Shown: positions 1-6,493, counted from the stretch's first letter. The stretch: 10,927 nucleotides of DNA from an uncultured Eubacteriales bacterium (GCA_902797345.1 CADBSL010000173.1:1-10927), one strand, 5' to 3'. Program-made: numbers and translations. The notes: generated from the letters alone by a model not told the origin.

Positions 1-1713
1 GCCCTTTTCCTCCGCCACCTGTTTCACCGTTTCCACCGAAGACTTCAGATCCAGCGGATCTGCCGTTACCACCGTCTTCACCCCCAGCCCCTTCAGGACC
101 ATTTCCGGATCGATGGCGGTGGTGAAATCTTTCATCATCGTCCGGCCGGTGCCCGGGTGGGGCTGATGGCCGGTCATGGCCGTGGTGGAATTGTCCAGGA
201 TCACGATGGTGATGTTCGCATTGTTATAAACTGCATTGGCTACCCCGTGGAGCCCGGAGGCAAAGAAGGTGGAGTCGCCGATGAAACCAAAGCTGTACAC
301 GTCCTCCTCCACGTGGGCGAAGCCCTGGGCCATAGTCAGGCCCGCTCCCATGCACAGACAGGTGTCCACCATGTCCAGCGGAGCCGCGTTCCCTAAGGTA
401 TAGCAGCCGATGTCCCCGCAGTACCGGGTCTTCTTCCCCTTCATAGCCACTTTCACCGCATAGAAGGCGCCTCGATGAGGGCACCCCGGGCACAGCACCG
501 GCGGCCGGGCGGGGAGGGTAGGAGGTTGGAGATCAGGGATTGGAGCTACTTCCTCGTGACCCCTCTCCGCCTCTTCGAGGCACCTCTCCCCAGAGGGGCG
601 AGGCAAGTCGTTACAGGGAGAGCCAAGGAAGCGTTCCAGGCTTTCTGCCGCCAGGTCTGCGGAGAGTTCTCCCGCGTTGGCTACGGTGCCTGTCAGTTTC
701 CCGTAGACTTTCACCGGGATCTGATACTTCCCGGCGGTGTAGGTGATGGCCTTCTCCAATACCGGATCCAGTTCTTCCACCGCCAGCACTTCTTCAAGAC
801 AGGAGAAGTTTCCCCTCTCCGCCCCTTTGGGGCACCTCTCCCCAGAGGGGCGAGGCAAGTCACTGCAGGGAGCGTTGCCTTCCGGACGCCCGCATAAAAA
901 CTCCAGCGCCAGCTTTTCCGGGAAGGGGTTAGCCGTGGCCACCTTAAAGACCTTGATATCCTCCCGGTCTCCCAGGATCTCTTTCACATATTCATATCCC
1001 ACTCCGCTGCAGATGACGCCCTTCTTTCCGGTACCGGTAACAGTATTGAACCGGTAGCCATCCAGGTCCTCGCTCATCTCCACCAGTTTTTTCTCCAGGG
1101 CGATGTGGTTTTGATAGGAAAGCCTCGGGAAAATGACCCACTTCGGATCCTTTTCAAAGCCTTCCGCCTGTTTTGTATTGATCTCTCCATCGATCTCCAC
1201 GGTCTGGTACCCGTGACAGATCCTCGTGGTGGGGCGCATGAATACCGGCTTGCCGTATTTCTCCGAATACTCGAAGGCATCCTGCACCATTTCGTAGGCT
1301 TCCGCCGGCGAAGAGGGGTCGAAGACCATCATCTTCGCGAATTGGGCGAAATGTCTCGTGTCCTGCTCCGTTTGGGAAGAGATGGGGCCCGGGTCGTCTG
1401 CCGTCAGCACCACCATCCCGCCTTTCACACCCACATAATTCAGGCACATCAGCGGATCCGCCGCCACGTTCAGACCCATCTGCTTCATGGTCACCAAACT
1501 CCGGGCTCCGGCGTAGGCTGCCGCCCCCGCCACCTCCATGGCCACCTTCTCGTTGGCGGACCACTCCACGTGGATGGAGCCGTCGTTATTTTTTGCTATC
1601 GTCTCCAGCACTTCGCTGGAGGGTGTTCCGGGGTACCCTGCCACCAGCCGGACCCCGGCCTTCATAGCCCCCCAGGCGATGGCTTCGTTCCCCATGATCA
1701 ATCGTTTTTTCAT
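1..1713 (-). CDS. iorA: Indolepyruvate:ferredoxin oxidoreductase alpha subunit, 3' end outside window
   Basis: IorA binds thiamine diphosphate and, with IorB, oxidatively decarboxylates aryl-pyruvates from aromatic amino acids, passing electrons to ferredoxin in the cytoplasm. The frame is open for 571 codons from ATG 1713 to the window edge. It shows an N-terminal pyrimidine-binding region (GNEAIAWGAMKAG near residue 8, AGYPGTPSSEV near 25), a middle transketolase-C-like domain ending around residue 365, and a C-terminal TPP domain with CPGCPHRG (from residue 408), GDIGCYTLGN and the GDS...DN Mg-TPP motif (479-508). The usual C-terminal two-[4Fe-4S] ferredoxin domain would lie past base 1. 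GAGGAG five bases upstream supports the start. It is the third gene after NusG-II and Gx genes. Oddity: two in-frame palindromic repeats add residues about 281-301 (inside the middle domain, before VEELDP) and 365-385 (linker before the TPP domain). No frameshift or stop is seen, so the gene looks intact. iorB is not in the window. Confidence 0.93.
   Translation of the reverse strand, partial: MKKRLIMGNEAIAWGAMKAGVRLVAGYPGTPSSEVLETIAKNNDGSIHVEWSANEKVAMEVAGAAAYAGARSLVTMKQMGLNVAADPLMCLNYVGVKGGMVVLTADDPGPISSQTEQDTRHFAQFAKMMVFDPSSPAEAYEMVQDAFEYSEKYGKPVFMRPTTRICHGYQTVEIDGEINTKQAEGFEKDPKWVIFPRLSYQNHIALEKKLVEMSEDLDGYRFNTVTGTGKKGVICSGVGYEYVKEILGDREDIKVFKVATANPFPEKLALEFLCGRPEGNAPCSDLPRPSGERCPKGAERGNFSCLEEVLAVEELDPVLEKAITYTAGKYQIPVKVYGKLTGTVANAGELSADLAAESLERFLGSPCNDLPRPSGERCLEEAERGHEEVAPIPDLQPPTLPARPPVLCPGCPHRGAFYAVKVAMKGKKTRYCGDIGCYTLGNAAPLDMVDTCLCMGAGLTMAQGFAHVEEDVYSFGFIGDSTFFASGLHGVANAVYNNANITIVILDNSTTAMTGHQPHPGTGRTMMKDFTTAIDPEMVLKGLGVKTVVTADPLDLKSSVETVKQVAEEKG
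560..620 (-). repeat. Palindromic repeat copy 1, in frame inside iorA
   Basis: This 61-base GC-rich element shares almost all its sequence with the copy at 812-872. The 50-base core (560-609) forms back-to-back hairpins: GCCTC-TTC-GAGGC, then CCTCTCCCC-AGA-GGGGCGAGG with one mismatch (plus-strand view). Read with iorA it encodes residues 365-385, including DLPRPSGERC and AERG, in the linker before the TPP domain. The core has no stop codon in any of six frames. The left boundary at 560 is sharp, because the bases before it differ among copies. Mobility is inferred from the repetition only; no transposase is present. Confidence 0.88.
812..872 (-). repeat. Palindromic repeat copy 2, in frame inside iorA
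   Basis: It has the same length, orientation and codon phase as the copy at 560-620. It encodes residues 281-301 of IorA, again with DLPRPSGERC and AERG. Compared with copy 1 the first hairpin reads GCCCC-TTT-GGGGC, so both arms changed together and pairing is kept. The right end shares caagtc-NNNN-cagggag with copy 1, so these two copies are closer to each other than to the copy at 2245. It interrupts the middle domain between the NPFPEKLALE and EEVLAVEELDP segments, which are adjacent in ordinary IorA proteins as I recall the family. Confidence 0.88.
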
Positions 1714-1733
1714 TGCTACTCCTCTTCCGTCTT

Positions 1734-2231
1734 CTATCTCTTATCCTCTATCTTCAATCTCTCTATCACGATCCCGCTCACGATCCCGATCAGCACCCCG
1801 GCGGCGATGCCGGAAATGCAAAGTACCGGCAGGTAGAAGACGATCTGGGCGGTCTCCGTCACCAGGATCGCTACGATGATCTGGCCCACGTTATGGGCTA
1901 CTCCACCGGCTACGCTGACCCCGATGGGACCAAACCTCTTTGTTTTTAACAGCAGCGTCATCACCAAAAGGCTCAGCACCGCTCCTGCTGCGCTGTACAA
2001 AATGGCAAAGACATTGCCGAACATGGCTCCCGCCAGCACCACCCGGATCAGGGAGATGATGACAGCGTCTTTTGTGCCCAGGCTGTACAGGGCAAACATG
2101 ATGACGATATTGGGCAGCCCCATTTTCACGCCGGGCACCGCCACGAACACCGGGATCAGGGATTCCAGGTAGCTCAGGATCAGCGCCAGTGCGATCAGCA
2201 GCCCATATCGGGCGATTCTCTTTGTTGTCAT
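1734..2231 (-). CDS. Gx transporter family membrane protein (annotated historically as heptaprenyl diphosphate synthase component I)
   Basis: A 165-residue, very hydrophobic protein with about five membrane segments (roughly residues 9-31, 42-60, 63-82, 84-96 and 130-157). The motifs GVKMGLPNI (34-42) and GGVAHNVGQ (109-117) are typical of the Gx transporter/PF07456 family. The family resembles small ECF-type substrate-binding membrane proteins; its substrate is not established, and the old name as a prenyl synthase component is doubtful. It lies between the NusG-II gene and iorA, a common arrangement behind clostridial rnf genes. ATG 2231 has no classic ribosome binding site: the nearest purine run, GAGAGGGG, is 13 bases away and belongs to the repeat at 2245-2294. 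The last residues, RLKIEDKR, come from a purine-rich tract and may have been added to the original end. Confidence 0.8.
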   Translation of the reverse strand: MTTKRIARYGLLIALALILSYLESLIPVFVAVPGVKMGLPNIVIMFALYSLGTKDAVIISLIRVVLAGAMFGNVFAILYSAAGAVLSLLVMTLLLKTKRFGPIGVSVAGGVAHNVGQIIVAILVTETAQIVFYLPVLCISGIAAGVLIGIVSGIVIERLKIEDKR

Positions 2232-2244
2232 TTGTTACTAGCAG

Positions 2245-2294
2245 CCCCTCTCCGCCTCCTTCGGAGGCACCTCTCCCCAAGGGGGCGAGGCAAG
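2245..2294 (-). repeat. Palindromic repeat copy 3, intergenic before the Gx gene
   Basis: This copy has the same core as the two iorA copies, but its first hairpin is GCCTCC-TTC-GGAGGC (one base pair longer) and its second has CCCC-AA-GGGG. Homology with the others stops after caag at 2294, so it is a shorter or diverged form. It fills most of the 83-base gap between the NusG-II stop and the Gx start, and its low-coordinate end (GAGAGGGG on the minus strand) is the only purine-rich sequence near the Gx start codon. Confidence 0.85.
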
Positions 2295-2314
2295 AGGCTT
2301 TCCTCTCTTTCGTT

Positions 2315-2683
2315 TTATTGCGTTACAGCATCCACGCTTTGTTCTTCGCCGCCTTCGATCTTCACCACCAGTTTGTGGGGCAGGCAGACGATGGTCTGGC
2401 CTTCGTAGCGGATCTCTCCGGTGTGGACGCAGACCTTATCGGGACAGTTGGCCTGGGTGACGCTGGCTGTGCCGTCCCGGATCACCACAGTATTGGAATC
2501 CTCCCCTTCTGTAATGACTTCTTCCGCGTCTTCCGACAGGGGAAGCCGCAGGACCTCCTGTCCGTCCCGAAGCACCACCGCTTCGCCGCCGGTATCCCGC
2601 ACCGCCAACATAAAAATGCCCGCAGCCGCAGCCACCAGCAGAAGCACCAGCACCAGGACGATGTCAGCTTTTCTGATTTTCAT
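2315..2683 (-). CDS. Membrane-anchored NusG domain II-containing protein
   Basis: A 122-residue protein with a short basic N-terminus, one membrane helix (about residues 8-28) and a small extracytoplasmic beta domain of the NusG domain II type. The cysteine pattern CPDKVC (C80, C85), HTGEI, then IVCLPHKLVV (C100) is characteristic of this family. It is not the transcription factor NusG: the NGN domain is absent and a membrane anchor is present. Its function is unknown. Genes of this type recur next to rnf and Gx-transporter genes, so a role in extracytoplasmic redox or cofactor handling is a guess from context. ATG 2683 is preceded by GAAGGAGA at five-base spacing. It is the first gene after the predicted promoter at 2730-2758. 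Confidence 0.82.
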   Translation of the reverse strand: MKIRKADIVLVLVLLLVAAAAGIFMLAVRDTGGEAVVLRDGQEVLRLPLSEDAEEVITEGEDSNTVVIRDGTASVTQANCPDKVCVHTGEIRYEGQTIVCLPHKLVVKIEGGEEQSVDAVTQ

Positions 2684-2729
2684 TCATATCTCCTTCGAGA
2701 ATCGACCGTTTCTTACCTTATAAGTTATT

Positions 2730-2758
2730 ATTATAGCACAACTTTGAGTGAGATTGAA
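2730..2758 (-). promoter_or_regulatory. Candidate extended -10 sigma-A promoter for NusG-II, Gx and iorA genes
   Basis: On the minus strand the -10 is TATAAT (2730-2735), preceded by TGC (2736-2738), making an extended -10. A weak -35, TTCAAT (2753-2758), lies 17 bases upstream. It is the only good promoter between the rnf terminator and the NusG-II start. The -35 partly overlaps the first of four tandem 7-mers. Confidence 0.6.
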
Positions 2759-2783
2759 GTCTGGAGTCTGGAGTCTGAAGTCT
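2756..2783. repeat. Four tandem 7-base repeats
   Basis: The units on the plus strand are gaagtct, ggagtct, ggagtct, gaagtct, with no spacing. They sit between the rnfB-side hairpin terminator and the predicted promoter, reaching into its -35 region. No open frame or known binding site explains them. Slippage during replication could alter copy number. Confidence 0.85.
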
Positions 2784-2787
2784 AAAG

Positions 2788-2856
2788 AAAAAAGATCCTT
2801 CGGACTTCGTCCTCAGGATGACAGGCTTTGTCATCCTGAGCGAAGCGAAGGATCTT
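2788..2856 (-). terminator. Inverted-repeat element ('ILSEAKDL' type) acting as rnf terminator
   Basis: The arms 2792-2823 and 2829-2856 match over 28 positions, broken only by two 2-base bulges, with a five-base loop (2824-2828). Plus-strand right arm: tgtcatcctgag then cgaagcgaaggatctt. This is a widespread bacterial intergenic repeat often mistranslated as ILSEAKDL. On the minus strand the stem is followed by six T (2788-2793) and CTTTAGA, as in an intrinsic terminator, and it lies 34 bases past the rnfB stop codon. Confidence 0.75.
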
Positions 2857-2889
2857 ATCTTCAATTTACGAGCTTCTATCTACCATCTC

Positions 2890-3696
2890 TTACGACGCAC
2901 CATGGCCGGAACCGATGATTACCTTCACCGGGCAGACCATTCTGCAGGCGCCGCAGCCGATGCATTCGTCGTGGTCGATGACTGCCAGGTTGTTTTCGAT
3001 GTGGATCGCATCCACCGGGCAGTTCTTCACGCACAGTCCGCAGGCGATACAGCCGATGCTGCATTCTTTCCGGACCAATGCGCCCTTTTCGTGGTTGCTG
3101 CACAGCACCCGAACTGCTTCATAGTAGGGCTGGATGTAGATCAGGCCCTTCGGGCAGGTCTTGGTGCACAGGCCGCAGGCCACGCACTTTTCGTCGATTA
3201 CGTGAGCCAGGCCGTCCCGGATCACGATGGCGCCGTGGGGGCAGGCTGCTGCGCAGTCGCCCAATCCCAGGCAGCCGTATTTGCACTTGCCGGTGCCGCC
3301 GAACATCATGGCAGCCGCCGAACAGGATTTGATGCCTTTGTATTCCATCTTCCGGGCCGTCTTGCTGTTGTCGCCCCGGCAGCCGATAACCGCTGTCATC
3401 AGCACCATTTTTCCGGCCTTCCGGCCCAGTACTTTTCCGATGGATTTGGCCACGTCTTCGCCGCCCGGCGTACACTTGGTCAGTTCCATTTCCGGGTCTT
3501 CCACCAGTGCTGCTGCATAGCCGTTGCAGCCGGCAAAACCGCAGGCACCGCAATTGGCCCCCGGCAGGCATTCTCTGACCAGGGGGATCAGTGGGTCCTC
3601 CTTGACGGCCATGACCTTGGAAGCCACGGACAGCATCACAGCGCAGATGATGCCGATGACCGTAACGATCATTACTGCTAATGTTGCACTACTCAT
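2890..3696 (-). CDS. rnfB: Rnf complex subunit B, multi-cluster ferredoxin-type protein
   Basis: RnfB is the cytoplasm-facing entry point that takes electrons from reduced ferredoxin and passes them into the Rnf membrane core. The 268 residues start with one membrane anchor (about 5-26). An Fe-S domain follows with CLPGANCGACGFAGC (C43, C49, C52, C57) and C75. A linker then leads to a run of ferredoxin motifs: CLGLGDCAAACP (142-152), CVACGLCTKTCP (171-182), CIACGLCVKNCP (216-227) and CIGCGACRMVCP (245-256). The last three are full CxxCxxCxxxCP motifs; together the protein has many [4Fe-4S] ligands, typical of clostridial RnfB. I chose ATG 3696 because GGGGG sits seven bases upstream; GTG 3702 in the same frame lies almost on that site. 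It is the last gene of the rnf operon, 12 bases after rnfA, followed by the repeat hairpin terminator. Confidence 0.95.
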   Translation of the reverse strand: MSSATLAVMIVTVIGIICAVMLSVASKVMAVKEDPLIPLVRECLPGANCGACGFAGCNGYAAALVEDPEMELTKCTPGGEDVAKSIGKVLGRKAGKMVLMTAVIGCRGDNSKTARKMEYKGIKSCSAAAMMFGGTGKCKYGCLGLGDCAAACPHGAIVIRDGLAHVIDEKCVACGLCTKTCPKGLIYIQPYYEAVRVLCSNHEKGALVRKECSIGCIACGLCVKNCPVDAIHIENNLAVIDHDECIGCGACRMVCPVKVIIGSGHGAS

Positions 3697-3708
3697 CTCC
3701 ACGCCCCC

Positions 3709-4308
3709 TTAACCGAATAAATTGTCCACGATACCGGCGAACCCGAAGAAGGAGATCGACACGATACCGGCAGAAATCAGAGTGATCGGCAGACCCTTGA
3801 AGGATTCCGGCGGGTCGCAGTCTTCGATGTGCTGGCGGATGCCGGCAAACATCAGCATGGCGATCAGGAATCCGAGACCGCTGCCGAAGGCGTTGAACAT
3901 GGCCTGGGCAAAGGTGAATTCGCTGTCGATATTATTGATACAAACACCCAGTACGGCGCAGTTGGTGGTGATCAAAGGCAGGTACACACCCAGGGACGCA
4001 TGCAACGCCGGGATGTAACGCTTCAGGACCATTTCTACCAGCTGTACCAACGCCGCGATGACCAGGATGAAGACGATGGTCTGCATATATCCCAGTCCAT
4101 TGGGGGTCAGCAGGAATGTCTGGATCGGCCAGGTCACCAGAGTAGCGATCATCATAACGAAGATAACCGCGATGCTCATGCCCGTTGCCTGGTCCAGTTT
4201 CTTGGACACGCCCAGGAAGGGGCAGATGCCCAGGAACTGCTGTAATACATAGTTGTTGATGAAGGTCGCCGTCAGAAGGATGGCGATCAGGCCTTTAATG
4301 GTAATCAT
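3709..4308 (-). CDS. rnfA: Rnf complex subunit A, membrane core
   Basis: RnfA (199 residues) is one of two related six-helix membrane subunits (RnfA/RnfE, NqrD/NqrE family) that form the ion-translocating core. Cysteines C29 (FLGICPFLG) and C117 (TTNCAVLG) are the paired positions that, in solved Rnf/Nqr structures, hold an intramembrane [2Fe-2S] cluster together with RnfE. Length is typical. Its start codon overlaps the rnfE stop as ATGA, suggesting translational coupling. The C-terminal loop has CDPPESFKGLP before the last helix, also usual for the family. Confidence 0.96.
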   Translation of the reverse strand: MITIKGLIAILLTATFINNYVLQQFLGICPFLGVSKKLDQATGMSIAVIFVMMIATLVTWPIQTFLLTPNGLGYMQTIVFILVIAALVQLVEMVLKRYIPALHASLGVYLPLITTNCAVLGVCINNIDSEFTFAQAMFNAFGSGLGFLIAMLMFAGIRQHIEDCDPPESFKGLPITLISAGIVSISFFGFAGIVDNLFG

Positions 4309-5003
4309 TCAGCAGCCACCTCCTTCTTGCTCAGGTCCAGATCGTCACAGGAACCTCTCCCGCAGAAAGCTGCCGACGGGCAGGCTTCGCAGTCGAAGCT
4401 CTTTCTCCGCGGAGCTTTTCCGCTGGTCAGTTTGATGACGATAGCGATCAGCAGACCGTATACGGCAAAGCCGCCCGGCGCCATGGTGAAGATGGAGATC
4501 GGATGGTCGATCAGCACCGGGATCGGGATCCCCGCCCAGGTGCCTGCTCCGAATGCTTCACGGATGGTTGCCATCAGCAGCAGGGTCAGCGTGAAGCCGA
4601 TGCCCATGCCGATGCCGTCCAGCGCGGAATCCACGACGGAATTCTTGCTGGCGAACATTTCCGCCCGGCCTAAGATGATGCAGTTTACCACGATCAGCGG
4701 CAGGTAAATCCCCAGCGCCGTATTCAGGGCCGGCGCATAGGCCTTCACGATCATCTGGACCAGGGTAACGAAACTGGCTATAACAACGATATAGCAGGGA
4801 ATCCGGACCTTATCCGGGATCACCTTTTTCAAAATGGAGATTGCGATATTGGAACAGATCAGTACCGCAGTCGTCGCGGCACCCATCCCCAGGGCGCTGG
4901 TCACGCCGGTGGAAGTCGCCAGTGTGGGACAGGTCCCCAGCACCAGCACCAGGACCGGATTTTCTTTAATGATCCCTTTTGTCAAAACAGAAAGTTTATT
5001 CAT
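4305..5003 (-). CDS. rnfE: Rnf complex subunit E, membrane core
   Basis: RnfE is the partner of RnfA: six predicted helices and the conserved cysteines C25 (LGTCPTLA) and C108 (VVNCIILGRAE), which would share the intramembrane [2Fe-2S] cluster. It has 232 residues, some 25-30 longer than a minimal RnfE because of a charged C-terminal tail (about 196-232) with four cysteines, C205, C208, C214 and C219. This tail follows the last helix after KLTSGKAPRRKSF. It starts three bases after rnfG and overlaps rnfA by four bases. Confidence 0.95.
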   Translation of the reverse strand: MNKLSVLTKGIIKENPVLVLVLGTCPTLATSTGVTSALGMGAATTAVLICSNIAISILKKVIPDKVRIPCYIVVIASFVTLVQMIVKAYAPALNTALGIYLPLIVVNCIILGRAEMFASKNSVVDSALDGIGMGIGFTLTLLLMATIREAFGAGTWAGIPIPVLIDHPISIFTMAPGGFAVYGLLIAIVIKLTSGKAPRRKSFDCEACPSAAFCGRGSCDDLDLSKKEVAAE

Positions 5004-5006
5004 TAT

Positions 5007-5558
5007 TTACTCCGCCCCCTTTGCTGTTTCCACTGCCGCCAGGGCATCTTTTACAGTATCGATATAGTGGTTGGAGGAGATCGTCGCACCGGAGATGGTG
5101 ACGATCCCGCTCAGGCCGGATTCATCCAGTCCGTTGAACTGGTCGTTGAAGTCCGCCTCCGCGACCCGGGAGCCCAGACCCGGCGTCTCGCTGTGGCTCA
5201 TGACCTTGGTATCGGTGATGAAGCCGTCCGCATCCACGCCAACGATCACTTTCAACGTCTTCTTCCCGCCGTAGCCGTCCCCGGCCAGCTGGACCACATA
5301 GCCCGCGCCGTTGGTGGCTTTGTATACGTCGATAACGCTTCCGGGAAGATCTTCCGCCGCCACGTCCACCGGTTCGAAGCCGTCTGCCTGAGGCATCACT
5401 TCCGCCCGGGCTTCCGCCGCTGCGGCCTTTTCCGCTTCCTCGATGATGGGAGCGGTCACATTATTGGTCAATGCCAGCAGCACCGCCATCACCAGACAGA
5501 TGATGGTCAATACCGCGATCGGCATCACAAAATCTTTTCGTACGTTGGATTCGGTCAT
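5007..5558 (-). CDS. rnfG: Rnf complex subunit G, covalent FMN protein
   Basis: RnfG carries FMN covalently bound to a threonine and relays electrons on the outer face of the membrane. The 183 residues contain one N-terminal membrane anchor (about 12-33), an alanine/glutamate-rich stretch (38-53) and an FMN_bind domain. SETPGLGSR (123-131) and SGATISSNHY (156-165) are the family signatures, and T159 is the expected flavin attachment site. Modification needs the flavin transferase ApbE, which is not encoded in this window. The start overlaps the rnfD stop by one base (TAATG). Confidence 0.95.
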   Translation of the reverse strand: MTESNVRKDFVMPIAVLTIICLVMAVLLALTNNVTAPIIEEAEKAAAAEARAEVMPQADGFEPVDVAAEDLPGSVIDVYKATNGAGYVVQLAGDGYGGKKTLKVIVGVDADGFITDTKVMSHSETPGLGSRVAEADFNDQFNGLDESGLSGIVTISGATISSNHYIDTVKDALAAVETAKGAE

Positions 5559-6493
5559 TATTCAACACCTCCCAACGGTTTGTTGCGGGTCCATTTGATG
5601 ATGAACGGTGTTAAGATGTTCATCAGCAGGATCGAGAAGGACACGCCTTCGGGGTAGTTGCCCCAGATACGGATCAGCACGGTGATCAGACCGCAGCCGA
5701 TGCCGAAGATGATCCTTCCTTTATTAGTGGAAGGAGTCGTTGCGTAATCCGTCGCCATGAAGAAGGCTCCCAGGAATACGCCGCCGGAGAGGATCTGGAC
5801 CACCGGGTCCTGTCCGAAGATCAGGGACAGAACGAATACCGTGGCGATGAAGGCCACCGGTGTGTGCCAGGTGATCACCTTCCGGGCGATCAGGTAAATG
5901 CCGCCGATCAGCAACGCTAATGTACAGGTCTCACCTAAACAGCCTCCCTGGATCCCCAGGAACATCTCTCCCAGAGAAGGCAGGTTTGCCAGTTCGTCTT
6001 TGGCGATCATGGTCAAAGGCGTTGCTCCGGTCACCGCATCCGCAGCCGGGTGCAGGATCGTCGGAGTGTTCCAGGTGGTCATGGTGCCGGAGAATGCCAG
6101 CAGCATGACGATACGGGCCGTGATGGCCGGGTTCGCGAAGTTCTTGCCGATCCCGCCGAAGAGCTGCTTCACCAGCACGATGGCGATGAAGGAACCGAAG
6201 ATGGCCTGCCAGAGGGGGATCCCCACGTTCAGGTTGAAGGACAGGATCAGGCCGGTCACCGCCGCCGACAGGTCGCCGATGGTGTTGGGCCGTTTGCAGA
6301 TCTTTTCAAAGCCCCATTCAAAGAACAGGCAGGAAGCCACGCAGACCGCCTCCACCAACAGCGCCCGGGGTCCGAAAATGACCACGGAGGCGATGATGAC
6401 AGGCACCAGCGCGATCAGCACGTCCCGCATGATGAGGGTCGTGTCCGCTCTGTCCCGGATATGAGGAGAGATCGATACAACTAAATTATTCAT
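5558..6493 (-). CDS. rnfD: Rnf complex subunit D, membrane FMN protein
   Basis: RnfD (311 residues, NqrB/RnfD family) is a polytopic membrane subunit that carries a second covalent FMN and takes part in ion translocation. The motif DAVTGATPL (152-160) fits the flavinylation consensus, with T158 as the expected FMN site. Other family signatures are ISPHIR near the start, FGGIGKNFANPA (112-123) and GAFFMATDYATTP followed by KGRIIFGIGCG in the C-terminal half. The start overlaps the end of rnfC by eight bases, with an AGGAGG-like site inside rnfC. Length is normal for the family. Confidence 0.96.
   Translation of the reverse strand: MNNLVVSISPHIRDRADTTLIMRDVLIALVPVIIASVVIFGPRALLVEAVCVASCLFFEWGFEKICKRPNTIGDLSAAVTGLILSFNLNVGIPLWQAIFGSFIAIVLVKQLFGGIGKNFANPAITARIVMLLAFSGTMTTWNTPTILHPAADAVTGATPLTMIAKDELANLPSLGEMFLGIQGGCLGETCTLALLIGGIYLIARKVITWHTPVAFIATVFVLSLIFGQDPVVQILSGGVFLGAFFMATDYATTPSTNKGRIIFGIGCGLITVLIRIWGNYPEGVSFSILLMNILTPFIIKWTRNKPLGGVE

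Noticed and set aside
560..872. iorA as a pseudogene broken by repeat insertions
   Set aside because: I translated the region codon by codon; no stop or frameshift appears, and conserved motifs on both sides stay in one frame.
475..897. Plus-strand frame with the duplicated peptide APLPRGARQV
   Set aside because: The duplication reflects the DNA repeat read on the wrong strand; iorA is open across the same region with recognisable TPP motifs.
1731..1765. Purine-rich tract at the Gx gene end, sharing short words with the tract after rnfB (2855-2886)
   Set aside because: Only words of about ten bases are shared and in a different order, so two copies of one repeat cannot be supported from this window alone.
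2756..2783. Tandem 7-mers as a possible CRISPR remnant
   Set aside because: Units are too short, directly adjacent, have no spacers, and no cas gene is present.
2818..3681. Long plus-strand open frame of 287 codons opposite rnfB
   Set aside because: It mirrors rnfB, which has clear Fe-S motifs, and the translation is low-complexity Ala/His/Asp-rich text. It begins inside the ILSEAKDL-type repeat. Such antisense frames are common in GC-rich genes.
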